Counted from the stretch's first letter, positions 31,535-43,403 are shown. The stretch is DNA of 64,000 bases from Euborellia annulipes (GCA_023213315.1 JAKCPI010009369.1:1-64000); one strand, 5' to 3'. A program made the numbers and translations. The notes: generated by a model not told the origin, from the letters alone.

Positions 31535-32189
31535 CCTCTTCACTTAAGTTATTTTTATTAAGTAATAATTAAAAATCTACAATTGAAAAGTAGGTTTATC
31601 GTATTAGATAGAAAACTCAATAATTTATTAAAATAATTATTGGAACAATATTGAATGTGAGAATTATTTCTTAATAATTTTATTTTATTTAAGGCCTTTT
31701 TCGGCATCGAAGGTCATTTAGACTCCGTCCATATTTATTTAAACAATTTAAATTTGATAATTTTTTGTTTAAAATATTTAAATTTTCCAAGTTTGATCTT
31801 CAAAAAAAAAAAAAAAAAAAAAAAAAATCTATAGGCCTATATACAAATTTTATTGTACGAGCACTTATTGATTCACTTTCTGAAACAACACGGAAATTTA
31901 GCCCCGGGGTTAAAAAAAATTATTCTGTCTGCTTCTTCTTACCTTCGTCCTATTTCCATTATTTTGATATTATTTATAATTTTTATTTCTTTTAAGATAT
32001 ATTCGAATATTATAGCCCTCAAGGGACAAAATAAAAAGTTTTGTAGCTTTCCTTGAGTAGAGATGAAAATGTTTTTCTTTTCAGGGAAGATAAATATGAA
32101 TTGTGATAATAAAGATATTTTTATTTAAAGACAATGTGGAGGAAGCCGAAATACAGATAGAATATATAGGTAAGAGAAAGCAAAAGCAT
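31535..32189. other. No gene seen; SINE-2 tail and H2 stem
   Basis: A reverse SINE-2 tail lies at 31678-31752 (AAGGCCTTTTTCGGCATCGA, AGGTCATTTAGACTCCG). Poly-A is at about 31802-31826. The right stem of a family A H2 (TAGGTAAGAGAAAGCA) is at about 32168-32182. The 67-76-codon frames are not credible. Confidence 0.5.
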
Positions 32190-32536
32190 GAGTGTTAGCA
32201 TATTTTAGAATATACAAATTCATCTTCGTGTAGTATATACGCTGAGCAACTCTCAGAGTTAATTCAAGGTTGTTTCCTGGTCCACACTAGTGGGGGGAGG
32301 AATCATACGCATAAGATGGTAAAGAAAAATTTTTGACTGTGTATATGGTATTCGATACGGGCCTGTACTTTATAAAAAAGAAGGAAAATTTTTTTTTTGA
32401 CTATCTTGCGCAATGATATCCTCCACCCACTAGTGTGGGCCAGGCAACAGCCTGGCATTAACTCTGATGGTTGCTCAGCATATACCTATACTAGACGCAG
32501 ATGAGTTTGTATATTCTAAAATACACTAACACTCTT
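32190..32536. mobile_element. Long inverted-repeat MITE
   Basis: Ends GAGTGTTAGCATATTTTAGA and the inverse at the right run about 120 bp each with mismatches (CTGAGCAACTCTCAGAGTTA, and CCACACTAGTGGGGGGAGGA against CCACCCACTAGTGTGG). The element abuts the H2 stem of a family A remnant. Target duplication is not defined. Confidence 0.7.
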
Positions 32537-33339
32537 ACTTTTTCAACTACTGAAGGAGGCAGAGATAAGAATTTTTTTAACACTTTTGTAAGTACACAGA
32601 GCCCTGTAAATTAAGTCAGTCGATTGTGGTACAAATTGTTTAGTTAATAAGTCCTGTAGATGAGTGACGTTTAGACCCCGAAACGTCGATAAGCGAAATA
32701 AAAATAATTCGGGCCGAAAAGAAGTATTTTTTTTTAATTCATATAAATGATTAAAAAAAATTTTTTTTAATTGTTTTTTCAAGCAATTGAAAAACATACA
32801 AGCATGTTTTATCAATTCATTGATGAAAAAATTCAGCTGTTTCTGAGTTTGAAAATGAACCGATTGGCTATGAGCAACTTATTGTTAAAATATTAATTAA
32901 AAGTATATTTTGTGTCTTATGCAAAAACACTTAAGCTCAAAATACAATCATCTCCTCCAACGCTTGGCAAGTATGCTCAAAGTACTCGTATCAAATTTCA
33001 AATTCTTTCTCTAGTAAGTTGGGACAATCTGAAAATCGCAAAGATCCTTTGAAACACGAGACAAGTTTTAAAGCGCTATTTTTTTTTTTTTTTTTTATTG
33101 GTTTTCAAATAAGAAGAGGCAAATTGTTTTATTTATAGGTGGATTTAACATCCTGATGAGGAAAATATAAACAAAATTTCTTATTTTATTTCTTGATATG
33201 GCAAAAAGCTATCACAATCGGTTTTAATTTATAATTAAGTACAGTACTAAAATGAAATTTTTGATAGAAAAGAAGTTAATTAATCAAAAAAAAAGAGATT
33301 TGTTTGTAAATAAAATTTCAGAGAAGGAACGAGGAAAAA
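32537..33339. other. No gene seen; CCGAAACGTCG motif at about 32645-32695
   Basis: TAGATGAGTGACGTTTAGAC then CCCGAAACGTCGATAAGCG is a further copy of the module. The remainder is AT-rich with poly-T at 33080-33097. Confidence 0.45.
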
Positions 33340-34637
33340 ATCTATATATATCTGATGTCCGTCTGTCTGTCTGTCTGTCACGTCTTTCCCGTCTCTTCCC
33401 GATGGAATTTTGAAACGAAATTTTATATGCTTAAAGAGGACCTTCTAGGGATTACAGGAAAATTATTTTCACCTCTAAATTCCTATAACTTTTTGATTTA
33501 TTAAGTAGAGTTACGATTTCTCCCATAGGAAATGTATAGAGAAATATTTATGCTAGCGCGGTTAGTTAGTATAAAAATGTTTATTGCAAAAATATAGGCC
33601 TAAATGAAATAAAAAGTGACGAAATTTTTACAAATTCATTATTCGTGTATTTTGAATAACGAGATGAATTTAGTGGCCCTCATGTTCCCTTTTAGGGGGT
33701 TTGATTAAAGCTAATTAGGTATTATCAATAACATTTGACGATAATTAATTCAATTAATTTGAAGGGTTGAGATCCTTGGATTGATGTCAACGCCTGGTAG
33801 TTAGGCAACATCAGCAATTTTTAGTCTGAAATATTAAATTTGGCAGATGACTTTGCCGTCAAGTTAAACCGAAAAAAGTAAAATAAATTTTTTTTTTTTA
33901 TTATATTAACTTATTTTAATCTATCTAATGCATTAAATAGTTAAATTAATAAATCAAAAGTTTTTCCTTTTACCTTCCATTAAGAGAGCAGGGGAAATAT
34001 TTTGTATTTTAGTCCCTATGGAAATGAAATGGAATATGGATGAGATGTTATTTTGGTTTAGGGTCAGGTCAGGCATACGTTGGAGGTCAGCAAGTCATGT
34101 TGTCAGATTAGATTAGATCCAGTGCATGATGATTAGGGGTATTACTTCGGTAGGTTGAACATTTAGCTGGATGAGATTGGATTCCAGATGTCTGAGAACT
34201 AAACATTTTTTTTTTTTTAATTAAATTTATATAGAAGAGGAATGAGAAAATAGGTATTGATTGGAATTGAAACTTCAGAAATGCTAAAAATAAACAGAAA
34301 AAAAAATTAATAACGCCGACTAATCTTCTGGGATCTAGCAAACCGATTACTCAGCAGCTATTTACCATAAAAAAAGAAGAAAACTAAATCTGAAATAATC
34401 TCCTCTTGACTTTCTCAAATTCTTTAAAAAAGCTTCATTATCTTAAAAATTATTCGAAAAAACGAGTAAAAATAAAAATTGTTTTAAATATACTTTATCA
34501 TAGCATGATAAAAAAATAACAAATTTCAAAATGTGTTATATAAATGTAGCTACTACACGGATTTAGTCCAAAAGATGTTATATATCTACAATTTCATTGT
34601 AACTCTAAGTAACAAATGCTATCGATGATCTAGCTAA
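33340..34637. other. No gene seen; (GTCT)n at about 33360-33379
   Basis: The microsatellite is followed by CACGTCTTTCCCGTCTCTTC. A part near 34060-34190 (GGTCAGGTCAGGCATACG) is more complex but unassigned. A 77-codon minus frame at 34108-34341 has no domain. Confidence 0.4.
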
Positions 34638-34715
34638 GTGGTTCTCAACCGGTGTGCCCCGACACCAGGGGCGTATATAGAAATTCTTTCGGGGGGGGGG
34701 GGGGGGGCGAACTCT
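34638..34715 (+). mobile_element. hAT-type end fragments
   Basis: AGTGGTTCTCAACCGGTGTG is followed at 34668 by CAGGGGCGTATATAG and a G run (about 34692-34709). Both look like 5' ends of short hAT elements, one placed in the other. The opposite ends were not found. Confidence 0.4.
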
Positions 34716-35233
34716 ATTGCACTACATTCACTATGTATCCTTCGTATATGAGAAACTAAAAATCAGAGATAAAATTTAAAAACTCTCAAGGGACCAATTA
34801 TGCTTAATCAACACGATCATCTCGCAAATATATATGGATGGTGCTTATCTAATCTCGAGATTATTGGTTAGACAGATTAACGATTAACGACACAAGTGTA
34901 TGATATAATGTTTGAAGCTTTACAGTCTCATGGGACGTATTTGAAAATCACAAGCAAATTCAAATAAACTCTAGCTTTTAGACTATTATTTATTATTATC
35001 AAGATAATTATCTCTAATCGGTAATGTAGGGAGGGCTATTAACACTTAAGGTCGAATTTCCTAGAAGAAAGGAAGTAATCCAAAGGATAGAAAGCGGGTT
35101 TCCTATCAATAAAACGGACGAATTTACCTGTCAAAAGGAGACCCGCATGAGGTGCTCAGGGAAGGGGAAACTCTGCTCTAGTTAGCGAACATATTAGAAA
35201 TCATCCCTCTCCGCTATCAAAAAATTGTTCTTT
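34716..35233. other. No gene seen
   Basis: AT-rich with some balanced stretches (AGGTGCTCAGGGAAGGGG near 35150). Nothing assignable. Confidence 0.45.
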
Positions 35234-35579
35234 GGGCCGGTTGCTTCTCATCTAATTAGCTTTTAAGATTCCTCGGATAAGCTGACTCTACCTTCCTGTC
35301 GGATGTGACAAAATTGAATTGGCTACCAATCAAATGAAATAAATAGAGATGGGGGGGGTCTAAATGACCCCTGATACCAAAAAAGACATTAAATAAAATA
35401 AAAAAAAAGAATAATTTTTATAAATGATCCCTTTATTAAATTGCTAACTTCACAAAATCTTCCTTATACCTAGCTAATTATATGTGAAAAAAACATTTTT
35501 AGTTCGAATATTACTAAAACGATGATTTGTTATAGGTCGGAAAAATTTGTTAGTTGACTAGAAGTGAAGCAACGGACCC
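35234..35579. mobile_element. MITE of the GGGCCGGTTGCTTC family with nested SINE-2
   Basis: Ends GGGCCGGTTGCTTCTC and GGGTCCGTTGCTTCAC (read inward) match the 1,060-bp element at 12586. The flanking trinucleotides differ (TTT and TAG), so the duplication has decayed. A SINE-2 copy lies inside. Confidence 0.6.
35315..35410 (+). mobile_element. SINE-2, 3' part
   Basis: GAATTGGCTACCAATCAAAT then TCTAAATGACCCCTGATACC and an ATAAAATAAAA tail. It shows the complete 3' end of the family. Confidence 0.65.
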
Positions 35580-35875
35580 TAGTATGGCTAATATATGCTT
35601 GTTAGAATAAGATAGTTTAAGTTAATAAATTTGCATTTTATATTGTAAATTCTCCCAAAAGTCAATGAAATCAATTGTTTAGAGATGTGATTTCAATCAA
35701 GTATAAAGTTGCCCGGATCCACACGGAAATGTTCATAGTAATGGAGGTAATTAATCAGAACGCTCTTAAATCAGTAATCGGTTGATTTAACAAAATAAAT
35801 GGAAGCAAAGGAAAAATAAAATAGTCAATTGAACAAATAAATCTCAAAAAATATAAGACCAATTGTTTTTTTGTT
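35580..35875. other. No gene seen
   Basis: AT-rich spacer. Confidence 0.5.
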
Positions 35876-35930
35876 TTACTTTCTCTTACCTATATACAGT
35901 ATGTTAATTCAATAGAGAGAAAGTATGAGG
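35876..35930 (-). mobile_element. Solo family A H2 hairpin
   Basis: TACTTTCTCTTACCTATATA, then CAATAGAGAGAAAGTATGAG. Only the H2 end is present, with no downstream family A sequence. Confidence 0.65.
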
Positions 35931-36157
35931 AATGAAGTCAAAGGCTGGTCTACTCTCCAAGAGACAAACGAAACCAATTATTTAGTAAAAAGGCTATTTT
36001 AAAATAATTAACAATTAATTAACATTTATTAACTAATGGTGACCTCTCAAGCGTAAGTTTTCACTTTACACGAATTTTTTGCGTGTTTTAATAATTTCGT
36101 TTTCACAGTCGGAGTTGCTGACATATTTTTTTTTAATGAGTAATTAAACAATTAATT

Positions 36158-36426
36158 GCCCTCGGGGCGTGGTGTAGAGGTTAGCGTGCTAACCTCGTAT
36201 ACCAAACGTCGCGGGTTCGGACCCCAGGCAGTCCGATGATTTTATTTAAGCCAATTGGATACCAGATGGCTTAAATAAGAATGCCTGGACCCCATATAGG
36301 TATATTTATTCAATAACGGTTATCGTAAATGTCTTATATGGCCTGAGCTGCCGAAAAGACAGTGTGAATGTGTGTGTGAGTGTGAGTGTGAATGAGAAAA
36401 AAGTGTGAATGTTTAAAAAAAAAAAA
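36158..36426 (+). mobile_element. SINE-1, full-length copy with TSD
   Basis: The direct duplication ACAATTAATT flanks the element (36148-36157 and 36427-36436). Box A (TGGTGTAGAGG) and box B (GGGTTCGGACC) are intact. The 190-bp body includes AAATAAGAATGCCTGGACCC and GAGCTGCCGAAAAGACAGTG, then a GTGTGAGTG stretch and a poly-A tail. It is the best reference copy for the family. The element depends on a LINE for movement; the partner is not identified. Confidence 0.9.
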
Positions 36427-36564
36427 ACAATTAATTAAATAATTTATATATCCTATATTTAAGTTTAAAAATCTGGTCGCATAGCACACAACTTTTTCTT
36501 AGCTTCGGTGTATTTGAAAGTTGTGTTCTGTGCTTCCCACACCAGATATTTTGTGTCGACATAT

Positions 36565-36767
36565 GCCAGAACGGCCTAACCCACATTTTTCACTTTTATG
36601 GTTTTATTCCTTAACACTATCCTCATAACTTATATTTTAAAATACCGTAGTGTCCTAAGTCAATTTTATCGCTAGATTTCAGCACATGTACTACTCTGAA
36701 ATTCATAATTTAATAGATGATAAGGCATAAAATCAAAAAAGTGAAATGTGGGCTGGGCCGTTCTGGC
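36565..36767. mobile_element. MITE nested in family A (GCCAGAACGGCC ends)
   Basis: GCCAGAACGGCCTAACCCAC at the left pairs with GGGCTGGGCCGTTCTGGC at the right; the arms continue inward with CACATTT and CACTTTTATGGTTTTAT. About 203 bp, non-coding. The exact duplication is unclear because family A sequence next to it is also altered. Confidence 0.7.
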
Positions 36768-37192
36768 CCTAAATGCCTCATATAGGCCTACTGTTTAGTT
36801 TCCGTCAGTATGGTACTGTACAATCCTTGGGTACAATAGAATTCAAGATGTAAAATTTGCAAACATATAAAAATATTTACAATTTTGTTACCATGCCAAC
36901 CATTCTCCTATTCTTTCCTATGAAGTACAAGAGTAATAGCCTATGGCACCCGGCTAAGGCAAAAATAAAAAAAAAGTACAAGAAAAAAGTCTGCTTCAAA
37001 CAATTTTGAGGGAAAAATGAGAATTTACATTTTAAAGAGCATCTAAAAAATAATTGATTTATGATTTTAATCAAAATCGTAATAGCGAATTTTGAGGAAA
37101 TCAAAAAAAAAAATTAAAAAATTACATCAGTAAAGTACTAGTACTCTTTGGCCGATTTTGCACAAAAGCTTCATGCTACGTACAGTGAAGGA

Positions 37193-37392
37193 CAATATTA
37201 AGTTCCACCCATGCGTTTTCTACTTGTATTTATTCCATTTTTTTTATAAAAGAAAATGAAAATCTTTATTGGAAATTTTCGAGGTTTGAACCATGAAAGT
37301 TTCAATTAAAAAATACATAATATTTTTTTAAAAACAATGAAATAATTACAAGTAGAAAAGACATTGGTGGGACTTAATATTGCCCCTCACTG
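37193..37392. mobile_element. Tc1/mariner-type MITE, TA TSD, nested in family A
   Basis: CAGTGAAGGACAATATTAAG at the left and CAGTGAGGGGCAATATTAAG at the right (read inward) bound 200 bp with TA on each side (37191-37192 and 37393-37394). Other family A copies read ACGTCCCAGGG across this point, which shows the pre-insertion site. CAGTG-type ends with TA duplication are typical of Tc1 elements. Confidence 0.8.
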
Positions 37393-37460
37393 TACCAGGG
37401 AGGTACTTAACTTAAATATCAAATTTCAACCTACTAGCTCTTTTCATTCTTAAGATATAT

Positions 37461-37845
37461 GAAGAATTTCAATTGAAATGCATTTTTGATGCATGAGACG
37501 TAACCCCTGACCCCTACGTAAGAATCAAGAACTCTACCTCTGTGATTCGGCCAAGGAGCCAAGAGCGCGCGGCGGGAAATTCTAATTTGAAAGTTTAAAC
37601 CACTGTAGATTCCGAACGGCTACTCAGATCAGACTAAATGTGATGTCAAAATGTGCAGAAAGAAAAACGCTACATAAAAAAATTCCGATTAATTAACTCT
37701 AAAATCAATTTTTTTTTTTTTCAACAAACTTCATTTTTTAATCAAAAGTCGACCTTAATGGATAAAAGTTTGGCCACCTCTGTACAATATTGTTACTATG
37801 AAAATGTATGAACTGAACATGTTTGTTAATGGGAACAGAGTAAAA
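37461..37845. other. Foreign segment inside family A, unassigned
   Basis: The segment from GAAGAATTTCAATTGAAATG to GTTTGTTAATGGGAACAGAG has no counterpart in other family A copies. It contains a more GC-rich part (GGAGCCAAGAGCGCGCGGCG). I found no terminal repeats or open frame. Confidence 0.4.
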
Positions 37846-37890
37846 AAAAAACTTTCTATATATTTCATATATAGGTAAGATAAAGTAAAA

Positions 37891-39352
37891 ATAGTTTGAA
37901 GTCAGGCAAAAGACGTTGTCACGTTAAAAGAACACCAGCTGTGTAAAAGACAGCCAACACCAAATTTTTAGGATGTTTTTTTACTCTGAATATTTCGCAA
38001 GAATTTAATAGTAATTCTTCATTAGTAGCTCATTCTAATGCCAAATATATGACATCAGCCTTGGACAAACAATGGAATGAGACATTGATGACGAGAAAAT
38101 AGCATTCACGCCATTTGAATATTGGAAATTCAAATTTAATTTAACGAATTTATTTTATAAATACCTTAAAAATTAGTGTCATGGGGTTGTTTCTCTCACC
38201 TGAAACAAAAAAAATAAAATAAAATCACTATACGCAAAAAAATCTTAACAAATTAGGATATTATAAGTGGCAAGGAATTAAAATGCCCGGCCTTGAACTT
38301 GTTTAGATTAGGCCTATTAATATTTTATAAAAAAAATTAAATTTTTAAAGAAAAAGAGGAGAAGAATATATAATAGGGTTCAAAAAAGCCATATGGCCAT
38401 TCTGTCATCCCCTTCTCTTAACTTGACGTTTATGTAAGCCATATAAATGAGATGAACGAGGTTTTTCGTTGACTCTGCGTCTCTGAATTCCCTTTTAAAT
38501 TCATTTCGATTCATCTATTATAGGACTTCTTTCTTCTTTTATAATTTGATTTTTTTTTTAATGAAATGAAATAAACAAAAATAATCAATTTTTATTTTAC
38601 TTTAATTCTCCGTCCTTGGCCATTGCATGCAACATGTGCAACATTTTGCCATTTGAGCGCTTTTTTTTTGATGGTTCGCTTTTTTATTAACCTTTTCCTG
38701 TGCTGACTTTCAGATCCTTTTCCGTTAAATATATATGTATATATAAAGTATATATTCCCTATTTTCATTTTATATAATCATCAAATCAAATTCAATTACA
38801 AAGAGATTGATAAAAAGGAAAGAGTGAATTTTGAAATCGAAGTAGAGCAGAAATAAAAATTGAAACTTCATTCCACTCGTCGAAAATAAAAATATATATC
38901 GCATATATATTGTATCAATATATATCTCTTTACATTGGAATAATCAATTCTCAAGTAAAATTTTATCCAGCTTCTTTAAATCTGCCACAGTTAGACTAGT
39001 CGACACGGAATTTTTGGTAAAAAATAATTATTTTATTTTTTAAATATTTATTTCAGGTCAAATGTTATGCATTATTGTTTTCGAATTATCATCGTCAGTT
39101 CACCTGTTATACAAAAATTATATATAAGTATATGATTTATTCTATAATACATTTACTTGTAGACGAGTGTAGCTGTGTGAGATTTAAGGAAGCTGAATGA
39201 TAAACCTCGTTCCAGAATTAATTAAAAAATTGTAAAATTTTATTATCGAATTCTTAATCGGTCTAAATTTAAAAAATAAAATTTTTTTTATAGGTAGAGG
39301 GACGAAAAAGTAAATTATTTAAATATAAATCCGAGTTTTAAAATAAATCTTA
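37891..39352. other. No gene seen
   Basis: About 1.4 kb of AT-rich DNA with simple TATATA parts near 38730-38760 and 38892-38925. No repeat of this window and no open frame of note. Confidence 0.5.
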
Positions 39353-39611
39353 GGCTGAACGCACACCAATTGAGCAAACAAAACGTTTTGTTCAAGAGAA
39401 AAACATTTTGCTCAATGCCAACGCACACCGATTGAACAAAACGCTCAATGGCAAAATATTTTGTTCAATGATGTCGAATGATGTCTAATTATGTTTTGGC
39501 TCTTCGGTGTGCGTTGACCCATAGAAAAGCATTGAAAAAACAGTTTTAAGCACGATTAGTTAAAAACGTTTTGTTCGAAAACGTTTTTGCTCAATTGATG
39601 TGCGTTCAACC
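39353..39611. mobile_element. PIF/Harbinger-like MITE, TSD TTA, subterminal repeats
   Basis: Ends GGCTGAACGCACACCAATTG and GGTTGAACGCACATCAATTG (read inward) with TTA on both sides (39350-39352 and 39612-39614). Internal copies of AACGCACACCGATTGA and GGTGTGCGTTGAC repeat the terminal motif, as subterminal transposase sites often do. 259 bp, non-coding. Confidence 0.78.
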
Positions 39612-39614
39612 TTA

Positions 39615-41169
39615 ATAATGTCAATATTCTACAAATTTTTATGTAGAATAAGTTAGTTTTAAGACTCACATTTAGACAAGCGGTTTTCAACATGTGATAT
39701 GGTGCCTGACCAGGTTTAGGATAAGAAAATAAAATTTTATAAAAAATATAATCTTTTACAATCTTCTTGTCTTGTTCATAAAATTTATTATACAATTATA
39801 ATGTCAAAGAAGAGAACATATGCAATCAATACGATTTAAACGAGCGAGCAAATCGGTTGCCTATGTTCAAGGCGAAAATCAAACAATGAGTGAATTTAGT
39901 TAATATATTGATTGTAATTTAAATCTACATTTTTTTTTTTTTTTTTTTTTATTTATTTAGTTTTCTTATCAGTTTTACCTATCAAATAATTTGTTGCCCT
40001 TTTAATCAAATGAATCATTTGTGGTAAATTTGAATGTTTGGGTACAGAGTAAATAGATGGTCTGGTCGATAAGGGTAATTGGAATTGTAATGTGTTGGAA
40101 ATTTGAGTCAAAGGGTTGACATGTTTCAACTCTCGCAAATAAAATTTAAAAAAGATTTAAATATAAGCTTATGTGAATTTTGATCTGATAATTTGTAATT
40201 TGAAATCAAGTAGATTTTTAATTCTGGGATATTATTTTGAATATATTTATATAATATATTTTATAATTGATTTTTCATGATGAACTTAAAATGGAATGAG
40301 TCTTTCATTTTTTTATTTACATTTTATTTGTTATATATTATAGTCTTTTTTTTTATAAGAGAACGGAAGTTGCTGAGTATCCGTTTAATCACCTAAATGG
40401 TAATAAATCATTCAGTGAGCAGAGGGTTCATAATCGTTATTATCATCGTTCCTTGATGCGAGAGATAATCCACAACAATGTATTATATTAACCGTTGCAA
40501 CCAATGCGGCGTACTTGCCTGCATTTGATTAACATGCAGTATTATCCTCAAATATCAAGTATTAATAACGAGAGGACAATTTTAGAAATAAGTTGTTGGA
40601 GTATAATATTTAAAAGAATTTACCAAGCAAAACAGGAACCAGGAGTTAGGCATCCAAACTGACAAGCACCCTGTATAGCCTTGTATGTGAGATCACAAAA
40701 TATTTTCACAAAAAAAGGCAAAAAAATCATTTTTTTACTATAAAATTATAATAATAAAACTATCCCAATGTCTTGTTCACAATTTAATATATGAAGGAAG
40801 TTATGTCAAAAATATTTTAAATAAAAATAAAATTAAAAATAAGCCGGATCGAGATTTCCCAAGGAAGTATTTTTTTTGAAAAATTTTTAATCCTCAAGAG
40901 GAAATGCCAGTCATCGTGTTTTTTAAATACTTAATTAGTGCAAATTGTATTTTTGTTTTATTGTTAATTTATTCATTTTAATTTAAGAAAAATTGCTGTC
41001 TTGGGTGGTTCGCCATCCTCTCTTTTTCTTTATTATTCAATTAAAGACAAATTAAAAGTGAGGCTTAATTAAGAACAAGAGAAAATCATGAATTTTAAGT
41101 ATCAAATTGTTTGTCTGTCTGATAATGTAGCTAGAATGGGAATTATTTAATAAATAAAATTTATTCTAA
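39615..41169. other. No gene seen
   Basis: AT-rich, with poly-T at about 39930-39950. Frames of 61-79 codons are low complexity. No splice-framed exon was recognised. Confidence 0.5.
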
Positions 41170-41377
41170 TTAAGGTTGTTTGGACGTTAAGGCACTTATA
41201 TAGATTAAAATCTATTTAATATGTTATTAATCACTATCACATATATATAAAATAATTTTTTGAAAGCAGAGTCTGGGTTATCTTATAATTAATTATTAAA
41301 AAATTGAAATTTAACATGTAGCCTCTGGCGGAATGTCGACGAAACGCACACATATCGAATTATGTAGCCACTCCTGA

Positions 41378-41633
41378 CAAGGGCGGTCCCAGAGGGGGGT
41401 CAAGGGGTCGTGACCCCCCCAAAAATCTTTTTTTTTAAGACACACTTTTTTCCCACTCACTCTCCCATTCACACAATCTTTTCGGCAACTTAGGCCATTT
41501 AAGACTTAAACGATACTCATATTTGATTAATATATATTTTTTGCGGTCCAGGCCCATTTAACTGTTATTTATACTATAAAAAAAAAAAACAAAATAGTGA
41601 CCCCCCCAAAATGTAAGGCTAGGACCGCCCTTG
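41378..41633. mobile_element. hAT-type MITE, TSD ACTCCTGA, nested in family B
   Basis: Ends CAAGGGCGGTCCCAG and CAAGGGCGGTCCTAG (read inward) and the perfect duplication ACTCCTGA (41370-41377 and 41634-41641). Subterminal GTGACCCCCCC faces its inverse. A reverse SINE-1 lies inside, so three insertions are stacked here. Confidence 0.88.
41436..41560 (-). mobile_element. SINE-1 fragment nested in hAT element
   Basis: ACACACTTTTTTCCCACTCA, then TCTTTTCGGCAACTTAGGCC and GCGGTCCAGGCCCATTT are the reverse of the SINE-1 body and tail. The tRNA-like head is missing. Confidence 0.72.
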
Positions 41634-42246
41634 ACTCCTGATATATATAAAAAACAAAAAATTAACATTTTATCAATTAACTTCCGTAGAATACGTTAAA
41701 TATAAAATCAAAAGTTTCTGACGCTGGCTTTTAAAGATATTTTAACAAAAAATTCCCGAAAATGACAGCCATATTTAGAAATAAGTAAGTCAAGGGACTC
41801 AAACCAGTTTGGCAACGTCGCATAAGCTGGTATATGTACGATGTTGCTAGATCTATATTACGCGAAATACTGCCAAAGTCAAAAGGCATTTATTTATTAT
41901 TTTTGGTAATTAAATTATTAACTTAATCCAATTATAAATTATGAAGGTCAAGACTAAATTACAATCATTAATTTATGCATTCAAATTTTTCATTTTATTA
42001 AAAAAAATTTAGATTTTATTATGACTTACGGGGTACTGTCCAAACAACCTTAATTCGCATTAAGAACAGTGTCATATTCTAAAGATCACAGGTTTATTTC
42101 CCGATCTGAGCGATACAATTTATTTAAATTATATTGTATATCAAACAAAATGGATGAACAATCGCAAAATCTATCTAAAATTTATCATAAAATATTTGGG
42201 CTAAAATGCTGATATTTGCTTTCGGCTTATAAGACAATGTTTAGAG

Positions 42247-42423
42247 CAGCGTTTTCCAAACTGTGAGGCGCGAATATTAGCCAGAACCAACAATTTTCTA
42301 AATGATTGTTAAAGCTTAATAAATAAAAAGATAAAAATAAGATAATAGTTTGTATTAATAAATTTTTTAGCAATAAAAATTTTTGTGTTTGTATTATTTT
42401 AACATAAAGTTTGGAAACCACTG
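42247..42423. mobile_element. hAT-type MITE, TSD GTTTAGAG
   Basis: Ends CAGCGTTTTCCAAACTGTGA and CAGTGGTTTCCAAACTTTAT (read inward) with the perfect duplication GTTTAGAG (42239-42246 and 42424-42431). It is 177 bp and belongs to the same family as 12202-15266 in reverse order. A frame of 64 codons over it is a by-product. Confidence 0.92.
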
Positions 42424-42431
42424 GTTTAGAG

Positions 42432-43117
42432 GATATTTTTCAAACTAGTTCTTTAAGAAAGAAATAAAGATGATATCTCCGGTTTCTGAGTAATTAATGT
42501 GCCTATCAATTAATTTGAATAAATACGGCCCAAATTGTCCCAAAGTTAGATGTCGAAAAATTGGATATAAATTTTTAACTATTTATTTAAATTAATTGAG
42601 AAATAAAATTTTATCTCTCAGGACATAGAGCAAAATTTTGTTGCCTGCTAACTTGTCGATAATTCAAGAGTCTGGGGCTTTGACTTTGTTTCATCGTTAA
42701 AATTTTAATTAAAGATTTTCGATTTCTGAATAGCTGACCTCACCTTTATTTTTCTTACTCACAAACACCCAAAAATAGGGTGTTTCATTTTATTTAAAAC
42801 CGTTCATTCTATCCTTTTTTTAAGTGCCAGTAACTGACTCGATTTCAATCAAGATCGATTTATAGCCAACCTTTAACTCCCCCTCTACCCGTAAACATTT
42901 GATTTATCAACCCTTAAAGAAAAAAGGACATAAAACGTTTATTTTTTCCCCATAGTCGTCATTTGTTCAATTATTGACTTCAATTGAAAATTGAATGGAT
43001 TCCCCTCAGAGGTGAGTTAATTAATCAAGCGAACTCTCTCACTAATGAATCCTGACATCGTGGAAAATTATTTAAGTGATGAAATTTGTTTTTGTTTTTA
43101 TTTTAAAAGAAAAATAA
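42432..43117. other. No gene seen
   Basis: AT-rich; GATGTCGAAAAATTGG at about 42550 is a possible SINE-2 tail. Nothing else was seen. Confidence 0.5.
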
Positions 43118-43228
43118 AAAAATCTGGTGTGACTGGTCGCACAGCACACAGCTTTCTCTTATCCTTCGGCAAGAGAAAGTTCTGTACTGTGCTTGTCACA
43201 CCAGATTTTTTGTGTCGAGATATATTTA

Positions 43229-43403
43229 TTCAAGATAATAAGGAATAATTTCCAAAGAAGAATGCAGCCATATTTATTTCATTTGATTTTAATAAAAATT
43301 CTAATCACTTGCTGACGTTTCGGTTTGGCTGCATTCTTCTTTGGAAATTATTCCTTATTATCTTGAACACTATACTACAGATATAATCAAATATTCAATT
43401 ACT
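43229..43403. mobile_element. Inverted-repeat insertion with 12-bp direct repeats
   Basis: GAGATATATTTA precedes (43217-43228) and follows (43404-43415) a 175-bp insertion. It contains arms TTCAAGATAATAAGGAATAA and the inverse, a GACGTTTCGG motif, and a short A/T tail (ATCAAATATTCAATTACT). A 12-bp duplication is longer than usual for cut-and-paste elements and suits a retroelement-type insertion. Confidence 0.75.

Larger units (their letters stand above)
36470..37890 (+). mobile_element. Family A repeat broken by three insertions
   Basis: H1 (AATCTGGTCGCATAGCACAC to CACACCAGATATT) starts at about 36471 and H2 right stem (GGTAAGATAAAGTA) ends at about 37887. Removing the insertions at 36565-36767, 37193-37392 and about 37461-37845 leaves family A blocks in the normal order, such as TTTTGTTACCATGCCAACCA and AGTACTAGTACTCTTTGGCC. 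Confidence 0.8.
41174..42049. mobile_element. Family B MITE, TTAA-flanked, split by hAT element
   Basis: Ends GGTTGTTTGGACG and GGTTGTTTGGACAG (read inward), TTAA on each side (41170-41173 and 42050-42053). Internal blocks match 19777-20568. A hAT-type element is inserted at 41378-41633 between GTAGCCACTCCTGA and GATATATATA, which explains the greater length. Confidence 0.8.
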
